Shown piece by piece: positions 45,960 through 55,917 of a stretch of DNA of 64,000 bases. A program made the position numbers and the translations under genes. Numbering within the stretch: position 1 is the first letter of the stretch; each line of letters opens with the position of its first letter. This stretch comes from Lautropia mirabilis (GTDB lineage Bacteria; Pseudomonadota; Gammaproteobacteria; Burkholderiales; Burkholderiaceae_E), in NCBI RefSeq assembly GCF_900637555.1, contig NZ_LR134378.1, positions 2,862,001 to 2,926,000 on the forward strand, given 5' to 3'. Under the pieces are notes generated by a model. That model was not told the DNA's origin. It ran no database searches and saw only the letters and a list, made by a program, of their open reading frames with translations.

Positions 45960-46727
45960 TCAGAGCGGAAACTTGCAGATCGTTTTCTCATCAGCCGTGA
46001 GCACGTCACCATAGGTGTACATGATCTCGAAATCAGCCGGCGGGGTCGCCCCGTCATCCTTGGCATTCACGTTCATCCCGAAGCCGTGCACCTTCTTGGC
46101 TGCATCATCAGCGCTGTAGCCAGAGATATGGACGCTGAACAAGTACGGCGCACCTTCCACGTCAAGCTTGAGGAAGACGGACCGGAAAAGCTGCGTCATC
46201 TTGTAGACATGCACCTTGTCGCCCACGGTGAAGGTCACTTCCCCATCCTTCGCCAGCTTCACCGTACAGTCCGTGGTACCGTCCGACAGATCCTTGCCCA
46301 CGTAGACACCGGCAGCACATGCAGCGCCCGTTGCAGGATCAAATGAGCGGAAGGGCGTCTGGCACCCTCGATACATCTGCTCATACATGGCCCGGTTGAC
46401 CAGGGATGGCGTCTGGGCATTGTTGGCCGGAGTCGTCACAGCCGGCGCAGTCGCAACGGGCGAGTTCGTGGCGGGCGTCGTTGCAGTCGGCGTGGTGGCC
46501 GGTGCCGATGGCGCGGTCGCGGCGGGCGTGCTTGCAGCCGGCGTGCTGTTGGTCGCGGTCGTCGTGCCGCCAGCCGTGCTGGTCGTGGTCGAGCCATTGC
46601 CATTCGTCGCAACCGGCGTGGCCGGCGTGCTGCTGTCGCCACCGCCACCACCGCCACAGGCGCCAAGAACGGCCGAGATGGCCAGAGCCAGGGCAAGCTT
46701 GCTGCCGGATACAAGTTGAGTGTTCAT
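45960..46727 (-). CDS. Paralogous lipoprotein A, unknown function
   Basis: 255 residues. Lipoprotein signal with lipobox VLGAC (Cys about 24) then six Gly. A Thr/Ala/Pro/Ser-rich linker of about 80 residues with TPAT-like units leads to a conserved C-terminal domain: NRAMYEQMYRGCQTPF, ACAAGVYVGKDLSDGT, CTVKLAKDGEVTFTVGDKVHVYKM, DEKTICKFPL at the end. Conserved Cys suggest disulphides. I start at MNTQ to match copy C (MGKQ); ATG 46733 is also possible. Family unknown to me. Nearly identical N-terminal half to copy B. Confidence 0.85.
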   Translation of the reverse strand: MNTQLVSGSKLALALAISAVLGACGGGGGGDSSTPATPVATNGNGSTTTSTAGGTTTATNSTPAASTPAATAPSAPATTPTATTPATNSPVATAPAVTTPANNAQTPSLVNRAMYEQMYRGCQTPFRSFDPATGAACAAGVYVGKDLSDGTTDCTVKLAKDGEVTFTVGDKVHVYKMTQLFRSVFLKLDVEGAPYLFSVHISGYSADDAAKKVHGFGMNVNAKDDGATPPADFEIMYTYGDVLTADEKTICKFPL

Positions 46728-46762
46728 GGTCATTTCGGAAAACGGAAACAGGTGGGGATATC

Positions 46763-46799
46763 GAACGGCCGCCACCCGAGATACGGGCAGCGGCCATTC
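46763..46799 (-). terminator. Hairpin repeat, copy 3 (after lipoprotein B)
   Basis: GAACGGCCGC and GCGGCCATTC pair with one mismatch, around CCCG-AGATA-CGGG. It lies between the stop of B and the start of A on the minus strand. Confidence 0.65.
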
Positions 46800-46849
46800 A
46801 TTCAACGCCGGGCCAGATCATGCTCGTTCATGACCCGGCTTAGGCAGGG

Positions 46850-47620
46850 TCAAAGCGGCATCTTGCAGCTCGCCAGCTCATCTGACGAGATCTTGCCTCC
46901 ATACTTATATCCGATCTCAATGCTATCCGGCAGTGTCGAACCATCACCCTTGGGGTTTACATTCAGCATGAAGCCGTGGCTCTTCTCGGTTGCATCCTCG
47001 GCGCTGTAACCAGAGATATGAACGTCCAACAAGTACGGAGCTCTTTCCGCAGATGAGTTGACGAAGCGGTACTCGAAATACTCCGTCTCCGTCATCCTGA
47101 AGACATGCACCTTGTCACCCACGGTGAAGGTCACTTCCCCGTCCTTCGCCAGCTTCACCGTACAGTCCTTGGTACCGTCCGACAGATCCTTGCCCACGTA
47201 GACACCGGCCGCACATGCAGCGCCCGTTGCAGGATCAAATGAGCGGAAGGGCGTCTTGCACTCCCGATACATCTGCTCATACATGGCCCGGTTGACCAGG
47301 GATGGCGTCTGGGCATTGTTGGCCGGAGTCGTCACAGCCGGCGCAGTCGCAACGGGCGAGTTCGTGGCGGGCGTCGTTGCGGCCGGCGTGGTGGCCGGTG
47401 CCGATGGCGCGGTCGTGGTGGGCGTGGTTGCAGCCGGCGTGCTGTTGGTCGCGGTCGTCGTGCCGCCAGCCGTGCTGGTCGTGGTCGAGCCAGCGCCATT
47501 CGTCGCAACCGGCGTGGCCGGCGTGCTTCTGTCACCACCGCCGCCGCCACAGGCACCAAGAACGGCCGAGATGGCCAGAGCCAGGGCAAGCTTGCTGCCG
47601 GATACAAGTTGAGTGTTCAT
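46850..47620 (-). CDS. Paralogous lipoprotein B, unknown function
   Basis: 256 residues, close duplicate of A. The first 180 residues differ at few positions (the Gly run is one shorter). The C-terminal part diverges: EYFEYRFVNSSAERAPYLLDVHISGYSAEDATEKSHGFMLNVN. The ending is ELASCKMPL, matching A's TICKFPL and C's STCRVPL. Lipobox VLGAC. The gene, its 3' hairpin and spacing repeat as one unit. Confidence 0.85.
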   Translation of the reverse strand: MNTQLVSGSKLALALAISAVLGACGGGGGDRSTPATPVATNGAGSTTTSTAGGTTTATNSTPAATTPTTTAPSAPATTPAATTPATNSPVATAPAVTTPANNAQTPSLVNRAMYEQMYRECKTPFRSFDPATGAACAAGVYVGKDLSDGTKDCTVKLAKDGEVTFTVGDKVHVFRMTETEYFEYRFVNSSAERAPYLLDVHISGYSAEDATEKSHGFMLNVNPKGDGSTLPDSIEIGYKYGGKISSDELASCKMPL

Positions 47621-47669
47621 GGTCATTCCAGAAAACGGAAACAAGCGGGAATGTCGATCAGACTCGAAA

Positions 47670-47702
47670 ATGGCCACTGCCTGAAGAGCGGGCAGCGGCC
47701 AT
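47670..47702 (-). terminator. Hairpin repeat, copy 4 (after lipoprotein C)
   Basis: ATGGCCACTGCC and GGCAGCGGCCAT pair over 12 bp with one mismatch; the minus strand continues ATTTTCG. It differs in loop form from the other three but keeps the GCAGCGGCCAT sequence. Confidence 0.7.
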
Positions 47703-47752
47703 CCATTCAGTTCACAACCGAATCATGTCGACCTATGATCCGGCCCCACGTC

Positions 47753-48403
47753 TCAGAGCGGAACGCGGCAGGTCGATTGAAGATCTGGAGAATATGCCGA
47801 GCCGAAGCTGTGCTTGATGTCGAGATGATCAGGTTTCTTACCAACTTCGGCTTGTGGATCCAGACGCAGCTCGAAGCCGTGAACCTTCCCGTTGGCATCC
47901 GCCGCACTATCAGCGCTGATGGCCATACCCCAGATATGCTGATACTCTCCCCCTGCCAGCGGATTGGTCTTCGAGTACAGGAAGTGCTGTGCCAGCTTGA
48001 AGGCATACACATCATTACCCATGGTGTACGTCACTTCGCCATCTCGCGTCAGCCGGACCGTGCAGACCGTCTGGCCGTCCCTCAGATTCTTGCCGACGTA
48101 GGTGCCGGCAGCACACGCATAGAAGCCCGCTTCACTCGTGTACGACACGACCTGGCACTGCGTGCGCAGCTGCTCATACATCGCCTGGTTGGACGAAGAC
48201 GTCGTCTGGGTGTTGTTGGCTGCAGGCGTGGTCGCAGCCGGCGTGGTGGTCGTGGCAGCAGGCGTGGTTGCTGCCGGCGTGTTCGGTGCCACCGGCGTCG
48301 TCGGCGTGCTGCTGCCACCGCCGCCACAAGCGGTAAGAACAGCCGAGACGGCCACGGCCAGGCTCAGAGACAGTTTGCTGCCGAATGCGTGTTGCTTGCC
48401 CAT
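47753..48403 (-). CDS. Paralogous lipoprotein C, unknown function
   Basis: 216 residues, a diverged relative of A and B. Lipobox VLTAC (Cys about 26), then Gly run, shorter Thr/Pro/Ala linker of about 40 residues. The C-terminal domain keeps NQAMYEQLRTQCQ, ACAAGTYVGKNLRDGQTVCTVRLTRDGEVTYTMGN and the CRVPL end. Together the three genes form a tandem family likely on the outer membrane or in the periplasm. Confidence 0.83.
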   Translation of the reverse strand: MGKQHAFGSKLSLSLAVAVSAVLTACGGGGSSTPTTPVAPNTPAATTPAATTTTPAATTPAANNTQTTSSSNQAMYEQLRTQCQVVSYTSEAGFYACAAGTYVGKNLRDGQTVCTVRLTRDGEVTYTMGNDVYAFKLAQHFLYSKTNPLAGGEYQHIWGMAISADSAADANGKVHGFELRLDPQAEVGKKPDHLDIKHSFGSAYSPDLQSTCRVPL

Positions 48404-48569
48404 GATGGCTCCCCAGAAAAAAGGGTGGAAGTTGCAATGGCGAGCAAACTAACATGCCGCGTTTTGACGACATATGGCATTTTTCCGCACGCAAGATCGG
48501 CGGACGAAAGCAGCCGACAAGTGCATGAGCGCTTCAGAAGCCTCCCGGTAAAGCCCTTCCCTCACGCAC

Positions 48570-48611
48570 AAAACAGAAAGGCCCTGCATCCGCATGCGCG
48601 GTGCAGGGCCT
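48570..48611 (-). terminator. Rho-independent terminator of the tkt-gapA-pgk operon
   Basis: On the minus strand, AGGCCCTGCA and TGCAGGGCCT form a 10-bp perfect stem with a 13-base loop, followed by TTCTGTTTTG. It lies about 50 bp past the pgk stop. Best terminator in the window. Confidence 0.9.
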
Positions 48612-48661
48612 GTCCGTGGTGACGACCCGGATCCGGACAAAGGCCGGATCCGGTCAGGTCA

Positions 48662-49843
48662 TCAGCTGGCAGCTGCTTCCAGGGCAGCCACGGCCGGCAG
48701 GGTGCGGCCTTCCAGGAACTCCAGGAAGGCGCCACCACCGGTGGAGATGTAGCTGATCTGGTCGGTGATGCCGAACTTGGCAATGGCGGCCAGGGTGTCA
48801 CCACCGCCCGCGATCGAGAAGCCCTTGGAGGCTGCGATGGCGCGGGCCAGGGTCTCGGTGCCCTTGGCAAAGGCGTCGAACTCGAACACGCCGACGGGGC
48901 CGTTCCAGACGATGGTGCCAGCAGACTTCAGCTGCTCGGCCAGCTTGGCAGCCGTCTTGGGGCCAATGTCCAGAATCATGTCGTCTTCGGCCACGTCCTT
49001 GGCGGCCTTGACGGTGGCCGGGGCGTCAGCAGCGAAGGTCTTGGCCACCACCACGTCTTCGGGGATGGGCACTTCGGCGCCGCGGGCCTTCATCTTCTCG
49101 ATGATCTTCTTGGCGTCGCCCACCAGGTCGGGCTCGGCCAGGGACTTGCCGATGGGCAGGCCGGCAGCCAGCATGAAGGTGTTGGCAATGCCACCGCCCA
49201 CGATCAGCTGGTCGACCTTGTCGGCCAGGGAATCGAGGATGGTGAGCTTGGTGGAGACCTTGGAGCCAGCCACGATGGCAACCATCGGGTGAGCCGGGTT
49301 GTGCAGGGCCTTGCCCAGGGCGTCCAGCTCGGCCGCCAGCAGCGGGCCGGCAGCGGCTTCCTTGGCGAAGCGGGCGATGCCGTGGGTGGAGGCCTCGGCG
49401 CGGTGAGCGGTGCCGAAGGCGTCGTTCACGTAGACGTCGCACAGGGCGGCGTACTTCTTGGCCAGAGCTTCGTCGTCTTTCTTCTCACCCTTGTTGCAGC
49501 GGGTGTTTTCCAGCACCACCACATCGCCCGGGGCCAGCGGGAAGCCGCCATCCAGGTAATTGGCCTGCAGGCGCACGGGGCGGCCCAGCAGTTCCTCCAG
49601 GCGCTTGGCCACGGGAGCCAGCGAGTCCTCGGGCTTGAATTCGCCCTCTTTCGGACGGCCCAGGTGGGAGGTGACCATGACGGCGGCGCCCTTGTCCAGC
49701 GCGGCCTTGATGGCAGGCACCGAAGCCCGGATGCGGGTGTCGTCGGTGATGTTGCGGTTCTCATCCAGCGGGACGTTGAAGTCGCTGCGGATGAAGACTT
49801 TCTTGCCTTTCAGGTCGAGGTCTGCCAGTCGCTTGAATTTCAT
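48662..49843 (-). CDS. pgk: Phosphoglycerate kinase
   Basis: 393 residues, standard length. It interconverts 1,3-bisphosphoglycerate and 3-phosphoglycerate with [28 protein letters not shown] (about 14-38) and [24 protein letters not shown] are the N-terminal site. [37 protein letters not shown], and the C-terminal GGGDTLAAI and [13 protein letters not shown] are conserved. ATG 49843 follows GGAG at 6 bp. It is last in the tkt-gapA-pgk operon. Confidence 0.98.
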   Translation of the reverse strand: MKFKRLADLDLKGKKVFIRSDFNVPLDENRNITDDTRIRASVPAIKAALDKGAAVMVTSHLGRPKEGEFKPEDSLAPVAKRLEELLGRPVRLQANYLDGGFPLAPGDVVVLENTRCNKGEKKDDEALAKKYAALCDVYVNDAFGTAHRAEASTHGIARFAKEAAAGPLLAAELDALGKALHNPAHPMVAIVAGSKVSTKLTILDSLADKVDQLIVGGGIANTFMLAAGLPIGKSLAEPDLVGDAKKIIEKMKARGAEVPIPEDVVVAKTFAADAPATVKAAKDVAEDDMILDIGPKTAAKLAEQLKSAGTIVWNGPVGVFEFDAFAKGTETLARAIAASKGFSIAGGGDTLAAIAKFGITDQISYISTGGGAFLEFLEGRTLPAVAALEAAAS

Positions 49844-50094
49844 CGTGTTCTCCATGACAGGCCAGTCAATGGGAGGATGCGGCATTCACTGACCCGGGAA
49901 TTCGGTCGGCAGGGCCATCAGGGCCTCTGCACAGATGTCTGGGTGGCGGCCGGCCAACAGCTTTCCGTGGACACGGAAGGATCCGAAGTCCGGCTGGGCC
50001 ACAAGGCTGCCGAGGCGCACCGCCCGGGCGGCGCCGGGGTGTCCTGCACGCGGCAAGGACACCGACGCCGTCGGTCGGCACGCGACGGCAGCCA

Positions 50095-50122
50095 GGCACC
50101 CTGCCCTTTCGGGCGGGGTGCC
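50095..50122 (-). terminator. Hairpin between gapA and pgk
   Basis: GGCACCCTGCCC-TTTC-GGGCGGGGTGCC: 12-bp stem with one G-T pair, 13 bp after the gapA stop on the minus strand. No T run. It may cause partial termination or stabilise the gapA mRNA end, since pgk lies 291 bp further. Confidence 0.55.
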
Positions 50123-50134
50123 GTGATGCACCGA

Positions 50135-51148
50135 TCACTTGGCGTTCATCAGCGCCACGGTGGTGTCGAGCATCCGGTTGGAGAAGCCCCACTCGTTGTC
50201 GTACCAGCTGGTGACCTTCACCAGACGGCCGCTGACCTTGGTCAGCGTGGAGTCGAAGGTGGAGGACGCCGGGCAATGGTTGAAGTCGACCGAGACCAGC
50301 GGCTTGTCGTTGTAGTTCAGGATGCCTTTCAGTTCCTTGCTTTCGGAAGCTTCCTTCAGGATCTTGTTGACTTCCTCGACCGTGGTGTCACGGGCGGCGA
50401 TGAACGACAGGTCGACCAGCGAGACGTTGATGGTCGGCACGCGCACGGCGAAGCCGTCCAGCTTGCCATTCAGCTCGGGCAGCACCAGGCCGACGGCCGC
50501 GGCAGCACCGGTCTTGGTCGGGATCATCGACTGGGTGGCCGAACGGGCACGGCGCAGATCGGAGTGATACACGTCGGTCAGCACCTGGTCGTTGGTGAAG
50601 GCGTGGATGGTGGTCATCAGGCCATTGACGACGCCAATCTTGTCCTGCAGCGGCTTGACCAGCGGGGCCAGGCAGTTGGTGGTGCAAGAGGCGTTGGAAA
50701 TGACCGTGTCCGAAGCCTTCAGCACGCCCTGGTTCACGCCGTAGACGATGGTGGCGTCCACGTCCTTGCCGCCGGGTGCGGAGATGATGACTTTCTTGGC
50801 GCCGCCAGCCAGGTGCGCGCTGGCTTTTTCCTTGGAAGTGAACAGGCCCGTGCACTCCAGCACCACGTCGACGTTCAGATCCTTCCAGGGCAGCTTGCTG
50901 GGATCACGCTCGGCCAGCACCTTGATCTTGTCGCCGTTGACGACCAGATAGTCGCCTTCGACCTTGACGTCACCGTTGAACTTGCCGTGGGCGGTGTCGT
51001 ACTGGGTCAGGTGCGCATTGGTTTCGGGCTTGCCGAGATCATTGATGGCGACGATCTCGATGTCGTGCTTCTTGCCGCTTTCATAGTGGGCACGCAGCAC
51101 ATTGCGGCCAATCCGGCCATAACCATTGATTGCAACGCGAATCGTCAT
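50135..51148 (-). CDS. gapA: Glyceraldehyde-3-phosphate dehydrogenase
   Basis: 337 residues. It oxidises glyceraldehyde-3-phosphate with [21 protein letters not shown] (3-20) is the Rossmann N-terminus. [14 protein letters not shown] (about 150) has the catalytic Cys and [11 protein letters not shown] the His-containing segment nearby. [16 protein letters not shown] is the C-terminal NAD region. The ATG at 51148 follows AGGAAGAAAG. It lies 26 bp after tkt. Product of a type found in Calvin or gluconeogenic operons with tkt and pgk. Confidence 0.98.
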   Translation of the reverse strand: MTIRVAINGYGRIGRNVLRAHYESGKKHDIEIVAINDLGKPETNAHLTQYDTAHGKFNGDVKVEGDYLVVNGDKIKVLAERDPSKLPWKDLNVDVVLECTGLFTSKEKASAHLAGGAKKVIISAPGGKDVDATIVYGVNQGVLKASDTVISNASCTTNCLAPLVKPLQDKIGVVNGLMTTIHAFTNDQVLTDVYHSDLRRARSATQSMIPTKTGAAAAVGLVLPELNGKLDGFAVRVPTINVSLVDLSFIAARDTTVEEVNKILKEASESKELKGILNYNDKPLVSVDFNHCPASSTFDSTLTKVSGRLVKVTSWYDNEWGFSNRMLDTTVALMNAK

Positions 51149-51174
51149 TTCTTTCTTCCTCTTGTATTGAAGGA

Positions 51175-53433
51175 TCAGAGCCCCAGCACCTGCCGCACGG
51201 TGGCGGCAACGTTGTCGGCAGTCATGCCGAAATGCTGGTTGAGTACCGATGCGGGAGCGGATTCGCCGAAGCGATCGATCCCGACCACCGCCGCAGGGCG
51301 GTATTTCCACCAGAAATCGGTGACACCGGCTTCCACGGCAATCCGTGGAAGGTCGTCTGGCAACAGACGGCGTTTGTAAGCCACGTCCTGCTTGTCGAAC
51401 GTGGTGGTGGATGGCATGGAAACCACCCGGACACGAATGCCTTCATCGGCCAGCTGGCGTGCGGCGGCCAGTGCCAGCGACACCTCGGAGCCGGTGGCGA
51501 TGAGCACGGCCTTGGCGGCACGCGGGGCATGCACCAGGTAGGCACCGCGACGGATCTCGTCGACGTCGACCACTTCGCGCTCGATGAAGGGCAGCCCCTG
51601 CCGCGACAGCAGCAGGCAGGTGGGGCCTTCCTCGTTCTCGATGGCGGCCTGCCAGGCGATGGCGGTCTCGACCGTGTCCGCCGGGCGCCAGACCGACATG
51701 TTGGGGATGAGGCGCAGGCAGGCCGCGGTCTCGACAGGCTGGTGGGTGGGACCATCCTCACCCAGGCCGATGGAATCGTGCGTGAAGACGTGGATGACCC
51801 GCTGCTTGCTGAGCGCAGCCACGCGCAGGGCATTGCGGGCGTAGTCGGAGAACACCAGGAAGGTGCCGCCGTAGGGGATGAAGCCGCCGTGCAGGGCCAG
51901 GCCGTTCATGACGGCAGCCATGCCGAACTCGCGCACGCCGTAGTTGATGTGGCGTCCACCGTTGAGATCGGCGTCATTGTCAGCCGACGGGCGCAGCATC
52001 TCAACGCCCTTCCAGGCGGTGAGGTTGCTACCGGTGAGGTCGGCCGAGCCACCCAGCAGTTCCGGCAGGGCGGGCCCCAGGTAGTTGAGCGCCCGCTGCG
52101 AGGCGGCACGGGTGGCGATGTTCTCGGCTTCCATCACCGTGTCCATCACCAGGTTGTCCATGATGTCTTCCCAGTCGGCCGGCAGCACGCCGCGCATGCG
52201 GCGCTCCAGCTCGGCAGCCTCTTCGGGGAACTGGGCGGCATAGGCGTCGAAGGCGTCCTGCCAGCGGGCATGGCGCTCGGCGCCGACCTGGGTGGCGTCC
52301 CAGGCCGCGTACAGGTCGGCCGGAATCTCGAAGGGCGGTTCGGACCAGCCCAGGGCCTTGCGGGTGGCGGCGATTTCCTCGGCGCCCAGCGATTCGCCGT
52401 GGGCCTTGGCCGTGCCGGCCCGGTTGGGCGAACCCTTGCCGATGACGGTCTTGCAGATGATGATGGTGGGCGCAAAGCGCAGCTCGCCCACGCCTTCGCC
52501 GTCGACGACCGGCCGGCCGGTCTCGCCCCAGTCGCGCGCCTGCGCGATGGCCTGGGCCACGGCCCAGGCGTCGTGGCCATCGACCGCGTCGATGACGTTC
52601 CAGCCATAGGCGGCAAAGCGCTCGGCCACGTTCTCGCGGTACCAGCCCTTGACGTCGCCGTCGATGGAGATGCCGTTGTCGTCATAGAGCATGACGAGCT
52701 TGGACAGGCGCCAGATGGCGGCCAGGGCGCAGGCCTCGTGCGAGACGCCTTCCATCAGGCAGCCGTCGCCGGCAAACACCCAGGTGAAGTGGTCGACGAT
52801 GTCGTGGCCGGGGCGGTTGAACTCGGCAGCCAGCAGCTTCTCGGCCAGGGCCATGCCCACGGCGTTGGCCAGCCCCTGCCCCAGCGGACCGGTGGTGGTC
52901 TCCACGCCCGGCGTGACACCCACCTCGGGGTGGCCCGGGGTCTTGGAGTGCAGCTGGCGGAAGTCCTTGATGTCGTCGATGGAAAGATCGTAGCCGGTCA
53001 GATGCAGCAGCGAGTACAGCAGCATCGAGCCGTGCCCGTTGGAGAGCACGAAACGGTCACGGTCGAACCAGCCCGGCTGGGCGGGATCGTGCTTGAAGTG
53101 TGCGCCCCACAGGGCCACCGCGATATCGGCCATGCCCATGGGCATGCCGGGGTGGCCGGAACGGGCCTTCTCGATGGCGTCCATGGACAGCACGCGGATG
53201 GCGTTGGCCATGCGACGGGCGGTGTCAGGCGACGGGAAGGCAGGCCAGCCAGTGGCCACGAAGGCCTCGGCAGGTTTCTGGGCATCGGGCAGGGTCACGT
53301 CGTCCACCTCGGTGACGCCATCGGACCATCCCACATGTTCAGTGGCGGGAAGCGTCTCGCCCCCGGCTTCATCGGGGGAAAAATCCAGCTCGGCAGTAGC
53401 AGGAGCTTCGGTGGGAAACGAGTGGTCGGTCAT
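51175..53433 (-). CDS. tkt: Transketolase
   Basis: 752 residues. A thiamine-diphosphate enzyme of the pentose phosphate and Calvin pathways. [23 protein letters not shown] (about 87) and [18 protein letters not shown] (about 128) open the PP domain; [13 protein letters not shown] (about 217) binds metal and Th[24 protein letters not shown] (about 550) is the Pyr domain signature. An acidic N-terminal extension of about 65 residues is longer than the usual 665-690-residue enzyme. It is the first gene of tkt-gapA-pgk. Confidence 0.97.
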   Translation of the reverse strand: MTDHSFPTEAPATAELDFSPDEAGGETLPATEHVGWSDGVTEVDDVTLPDAQKPAEAFVATGWPAFPSPDTARRMANAIRVLSMDAIEKARSGHPGMPMGMADIAVALWGAHFKHDPAQPGWFDRDRFVLSNGHGSMLLYSLLHLTGYDLSIDDIKDFRQLHSKTPGHPEVGVTPGVETTTGPLGQGLANAVGMALAEKLLAAEFNRPGHDIVDHFTWVFAGDGCLMEGVSHEACALAAIWRLSKLVMLYDDNGISIDGDVKGWYRENVAERFAAYGWNVIDAVDGHDAWAVAQAIAQARDWGETGRPVVDGEGVGELRFAPTIIICKTVIGKGSPNRAGTAKAHGESLGAEEIAATRKALGWSEPPFEIPADLYAAWDATQVGAERHARWQDAFDAYAAQFPEEAAELERRMRGVLPADWEDIMDNLVMDTVMEAENIATRAASQRALNYLGPALPELLGGSADLTGSNLTAWKGVEMLRPSADNDADLNGGRHINYGVREFGMAAVMNGLALHGGFIPYGGTFLVFSDYARNALRVAALSKQRVIHVFTHDSIGLGEDGPTHQPVETAACLRLIPNMSVWRPADTVETAIAWQAAIENEEGPTCLLLSRQGLPFIEREVVDVDEIRRGAYLVHAPRAAKAVLIATGSEVSLALAAARQLADEGIRVRVVSMPSTTTFDKQDVAYKRRLLPDDLPRIAVEAGVTDFWWKYRPAAVVGIDRFGESAPASVLNQHFGMTADNVAATVRQVLGL

Positions 53434-53770
53434 GGCAGAAAGGGACGAATTGAGCTGAAAATGCGATGAAAAACGGACTTTCAATCAGGCGGCCCGCCCG
53501 GAATCTGCCGTTGGCGCCCTGGCCTGCTTGCCATGCCATGTCCGGGTCTCTCCTCCCGACGCTGGGCGCCTTCGGACCGGGCATGCCGGCAGGGCCGCCA
53601 GGAACCTCTGCACAGTATACTGGACGCCAATGTAACAGCTATTTGCATTGTCTGCAGGGGAAGGCCCTGTTGCGCGCCGGGGAGATTCGCCAGCCTTCTT
53701 GGTGACATTCAGGCAACGAATCATTCGGTCGCCTGCCGCAGCCTTCCCCGACGGTTGCTTCCCTGATCTG
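53434..53770. other. Intergenic region between divergent tkt and rsmE
   Basis: 337 bp. It must hold both promoters. A palindromic CAGTATACTG (53613-53622) offers a TATACT -10 in either direction, but I see no convincing -35. No gene seen. Confidence 0.45.
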
Positions 53771-54598
53771 ATGACACCCCGAATCCACCTGCCTGCCCTG
53801 GCCGACCAGCCCGCGCCCCCTGTCCCGTCCGATCCCCTGCCGCTGGACGAGCCGGCCGCGCACCACCTGCTGCGGGTGTTGCGCCGCGGCATCGGTGACG
53901 AGATCGAGGTCTTCGACGGACAGGGGCGGTGCTGGCATGCGCAGGTCGCCTCCACGAAGCCGGCGACCGTGACGCTGCAGGCCGCCCTGCCCGCCGAGCC
54001 CCCACCCCGTCTGCGACTGGGTCTGGCGCAGTGCCTCAGCACGGCCGAGAAGATGGACTGGACCATCGAGAAGGCCGTGGAGCTGGGCGTGAGCCACATC
54101 GTGCCGCTGCTGTCGGCCCGCAGCGTGGTGAAGCTGGACGGCGCACGCGCCGAGAAGCGCGTGCAGCACTGGCAGCGGCTGGTGGTGGCAGCGGCCATGC
54201 AGTGCGGGCGCAGCCGCCTGCCCGAAATCGCGCCCATCCAGCCCGTGGGCACCTGGCTGGCCAGCCTGCCCGCCCCCCAGGCCCACGAGCGACGCTGGGT
54301 GCTGAGCCCGCTGGCCGAGTCATCGCTGATGGCGCAGGCCAGCGCACTGGCGGCCCAGACTGGCACACCGCTTGCGTGGGATCAGGATCAGCCAATCGAT
54401 GCAGCGGCCAGCGAAGCCGCCACCCCCACGGCCTGGCTGCTGTGCGGACCGGAATCAGGGCTGGCCGAGACGGAAGTGGAGCAGGCGCTGGCCCAGGGTT
54501 GGCAGCCGGCACTGCTGGGCCCGCGGGTGCTGCGCACCGAAACCGCCGGGCTGGTGGGGCTGACGGTGCTGCAGGCCGCGCTGGGTGATCTGGGCTAG
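53771..54598 (+). CDS. rsmE: 16S rRNA m3U1498 methyltransferase
   Basis: 275 residues from ATG 53771. It methylates N3 of U1498 in 16S rRNA. HHLLRVLRRGIGDEIEVFDGQGR (about 34-56) is the PUA-like N-terminus; LSTAEKMDWTIEKAVELGVSHIVPLLSARSV (about 89-119) and the SPOUT knot LLCGPESGLAETEVEQAL (about 222) and LGPRVLRTETAGLVGLTVLQ (about 248) are diagnostic. An upstream in-frame start would add 41 residues without similarity. Confidence 0.96.
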   Translation: MTPRIHLPALADQPAPPVPSDPLPLDEPAAHHLLRVLRRGIGDEIEVFDGQGRCWHAQVASTKPATVTLQAALPAEPPPRLRLGLAQCLSTAEKMDWTIEKAVELGVSHIVPLLSARSVVKLDGARAEKRVQHWQRLVVAAAMQCGRSRLPEIAPIQPVGTWLASLPAPQAHERRWVLSPLAESSLMAQASALAAQTGTPLAWDQDQPIDAAASEAATPTAWLLCGPESGLAETEVEQALAQGWQPALLGPRVLRTETAGLVGLTVLQAALGDLG

Positions 54599-54751
54599 GC
54601 CTGACCTGGGTTGTGTCCAGCCTGGGTTGGGTTCAGCCTGGGTCAGGTCCCACTTGGGATCTCCCACGCTTGGGGTCTCTCCCGCTCAGAACCTCTCCCG
54701 CCTGAGCCCGGCCAGACCACGGCAAGACCTGGGCTGAGCCGTCGTCGCTGA

Positions 54752-55159
54752 CTACGTCTTGCGCACCGAGTAGAAGACCCGGAACGCCGTCTCGTGGTCG
54801 TAGAAGAAGTCGGCTGCGTCCCGAAACACGTCCAGCAGCGTGCTGCGGTCGTCCGCCGACAGCTGCGTCGCATCGGGCAGGTTCTCGATGAGCAGCACGA
54901 AGCCGGGACGGTCAGCCTCGTCCGAAGGCTTCAGGTCAGTCAGGCAATCGTAGAGTGCATCCAGATTGCGGCCGTAATGGGCCGGCAGTTTCAGTCCCTC
55001 CCCCAGAGCGGCCAGCACGGACGCCTTGTCATGAGCTGCCGCGCAGTCGCACTGCAGCAGGGTCTGGTCGGTCTGCAGCGCGGCACGCACCAGACCATTC
55101 TTGTCATAGGCACCCAGCGGCAGAACCGCGTGCCGGGGGATGTTGGACAGTGCACTCAT
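54752..55159 (-). CDS. Barstar-type ribonuclease inhibitor
   Basis: 135 residues. Barstar fold: AAHDKASVLAALGEGLKLPAHYGRNLDALYDCLTDL (about 41-76) has the pattern of barstar's inhibitor helix with conserved LP.HYGRNLDALYDCL. It sits in the cytoplasm and blocks the partner RNase. The start overlaps the RNase stop by 4 bp on the minus strand, so the two are translationally linked. The 5' gene is the RNase. Confidence 0.92.
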   Translation of the reverse strand: MSALSNIPRHAVLPLGAYDKNGLVRAALQTDQTLLQCDCAAAHDKASVLAALGEGLKLPAHYGRNLDALYDCLTDLKPSDEADRPGFVLLIENLPDATQLSADDRSTLLDVFRDAADFFYDHETAFRVFYSVRKT

Positions 55160-55917
55160 GGGAACTCGATCCTGCGGAAGGTCTGGTAGTGGTCGTCCGT
55201 GTAATAGAACTCGGTGGGTCGGCCATCCCGGCCGCCGGCAATGATGCGGCGCGCCCCGCGTGAGCGGACCCGCGGGGTCTTGACGGTGTATTCGGTGTAG
55301 TAGCCCCGACGCTGGCGCGGCAGCTTGCGCTCGTAGTTGCCAAAGACGGTGCCGTCCTTCTCGTAGGGGTACGGGCCACCTTCACGGATCAGCGCCAGCG
55401 TTTGGCGCGCCTCGGCAGGAAGATCACCCACCGCCACGGTACCGAGGCCGTCGCCCCCCTGCCGGGATGCCCTGTCGGAGGACCGATCGGAAGCACGGTC
55501 GGATGCCTTGCCAGATGCCCTGTCCGGGTTACGGTCATTTGACCGCTCGGGTGCCCGGTCGCGGGTCCAGTCAGCTACTCCACCGGAAGCTCTGTCGGAA
55601 GCACGCTCCGATGCCCGGTCCTGCGCCCGTTCTGATGCCTGGCGGGCTGCCCGGTCCGCGGCCTGCCCCGTTGTCTGCCCAGGCGCCTGCACGGACGTCC
55701 GCACCTCCGGCTGCGCGGCAGGCTGCGGTTGGCTGTTGCAGGCCTGCAGGACCGACAGCCCCGTGCCCAGCAGCAGGGCGGCCAGCAGCGTCAACAATGC
55801 CCGCGCCAGCCCCTGCCACCGCACCAGCGACGAGAAGCGCGGTTGCGACGCGCGCCCACCCGCCAATGTGGCCTGCGAATTGAACAGAGTGCGAATGAAC
55901 GTGACAAAGGCTTTCAT
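55156..55917 (-). CDS. Exported RNase Sa/barnase-family ribonuclease, lipoprotein-like
   Basis: 253 residues. A signal region (about 33-58) ends with SVLQAC, a lipobox-like site at Cys60. A low-complexity region (about 85-150) is built from (S/A)(D/E)RAS-type units. The C-terminal domain (about 165-253) follows RNase Sa closely: LPAEARQTLALIREGGPYPY, YYTEYTVKTP with the catalytic Glu, RSRGARRII with the Arg, and TDDHYQTFRRIEF with the His. ATG 55917 gives an unusually long N-terminus before the hydrophobic stretch; a later GTG start is possible. Barstar gene overlaps by 4 bp. Confidence 0.88.
   Translation of the reverse strand: MKAFVTFIRTLFNSQATLAGGRASQPRFSSLVRWQGLARALLTLLAALLLGTGLSVLQACNSQPQPAAQPEVRTSVQAPGQTTGQAADRAARQASERAQDRASERASDRASGGVADWTRDRAPERSNDRNPDRASGKASDRASDRSSDRASRQGGDGLGTVAVGDLPAEARQTLALIREGGPYPYEKDGTVFGNYERKLPRQRRGYYTEYTVKTPRVRSRGARRIIAGGRDGRPTEFYYTDDHYQTFRRIEFP

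Noticed and set aside
46387-46719. Plus-strand Val/Ala-rich open frames over the lipoprotein linkers
   Set aside because: They are the complement of Thr/Pro/Ala-rich lipoprotein linkers; repeated at both A and B. No start signals or domain.
55556-55700. Frameshift or pseudogene in the RNase gene because of its repeat region
   Set aside because: The frame is open through the repeats and the downstream RNase domain is complete with Glu, Arg and His.
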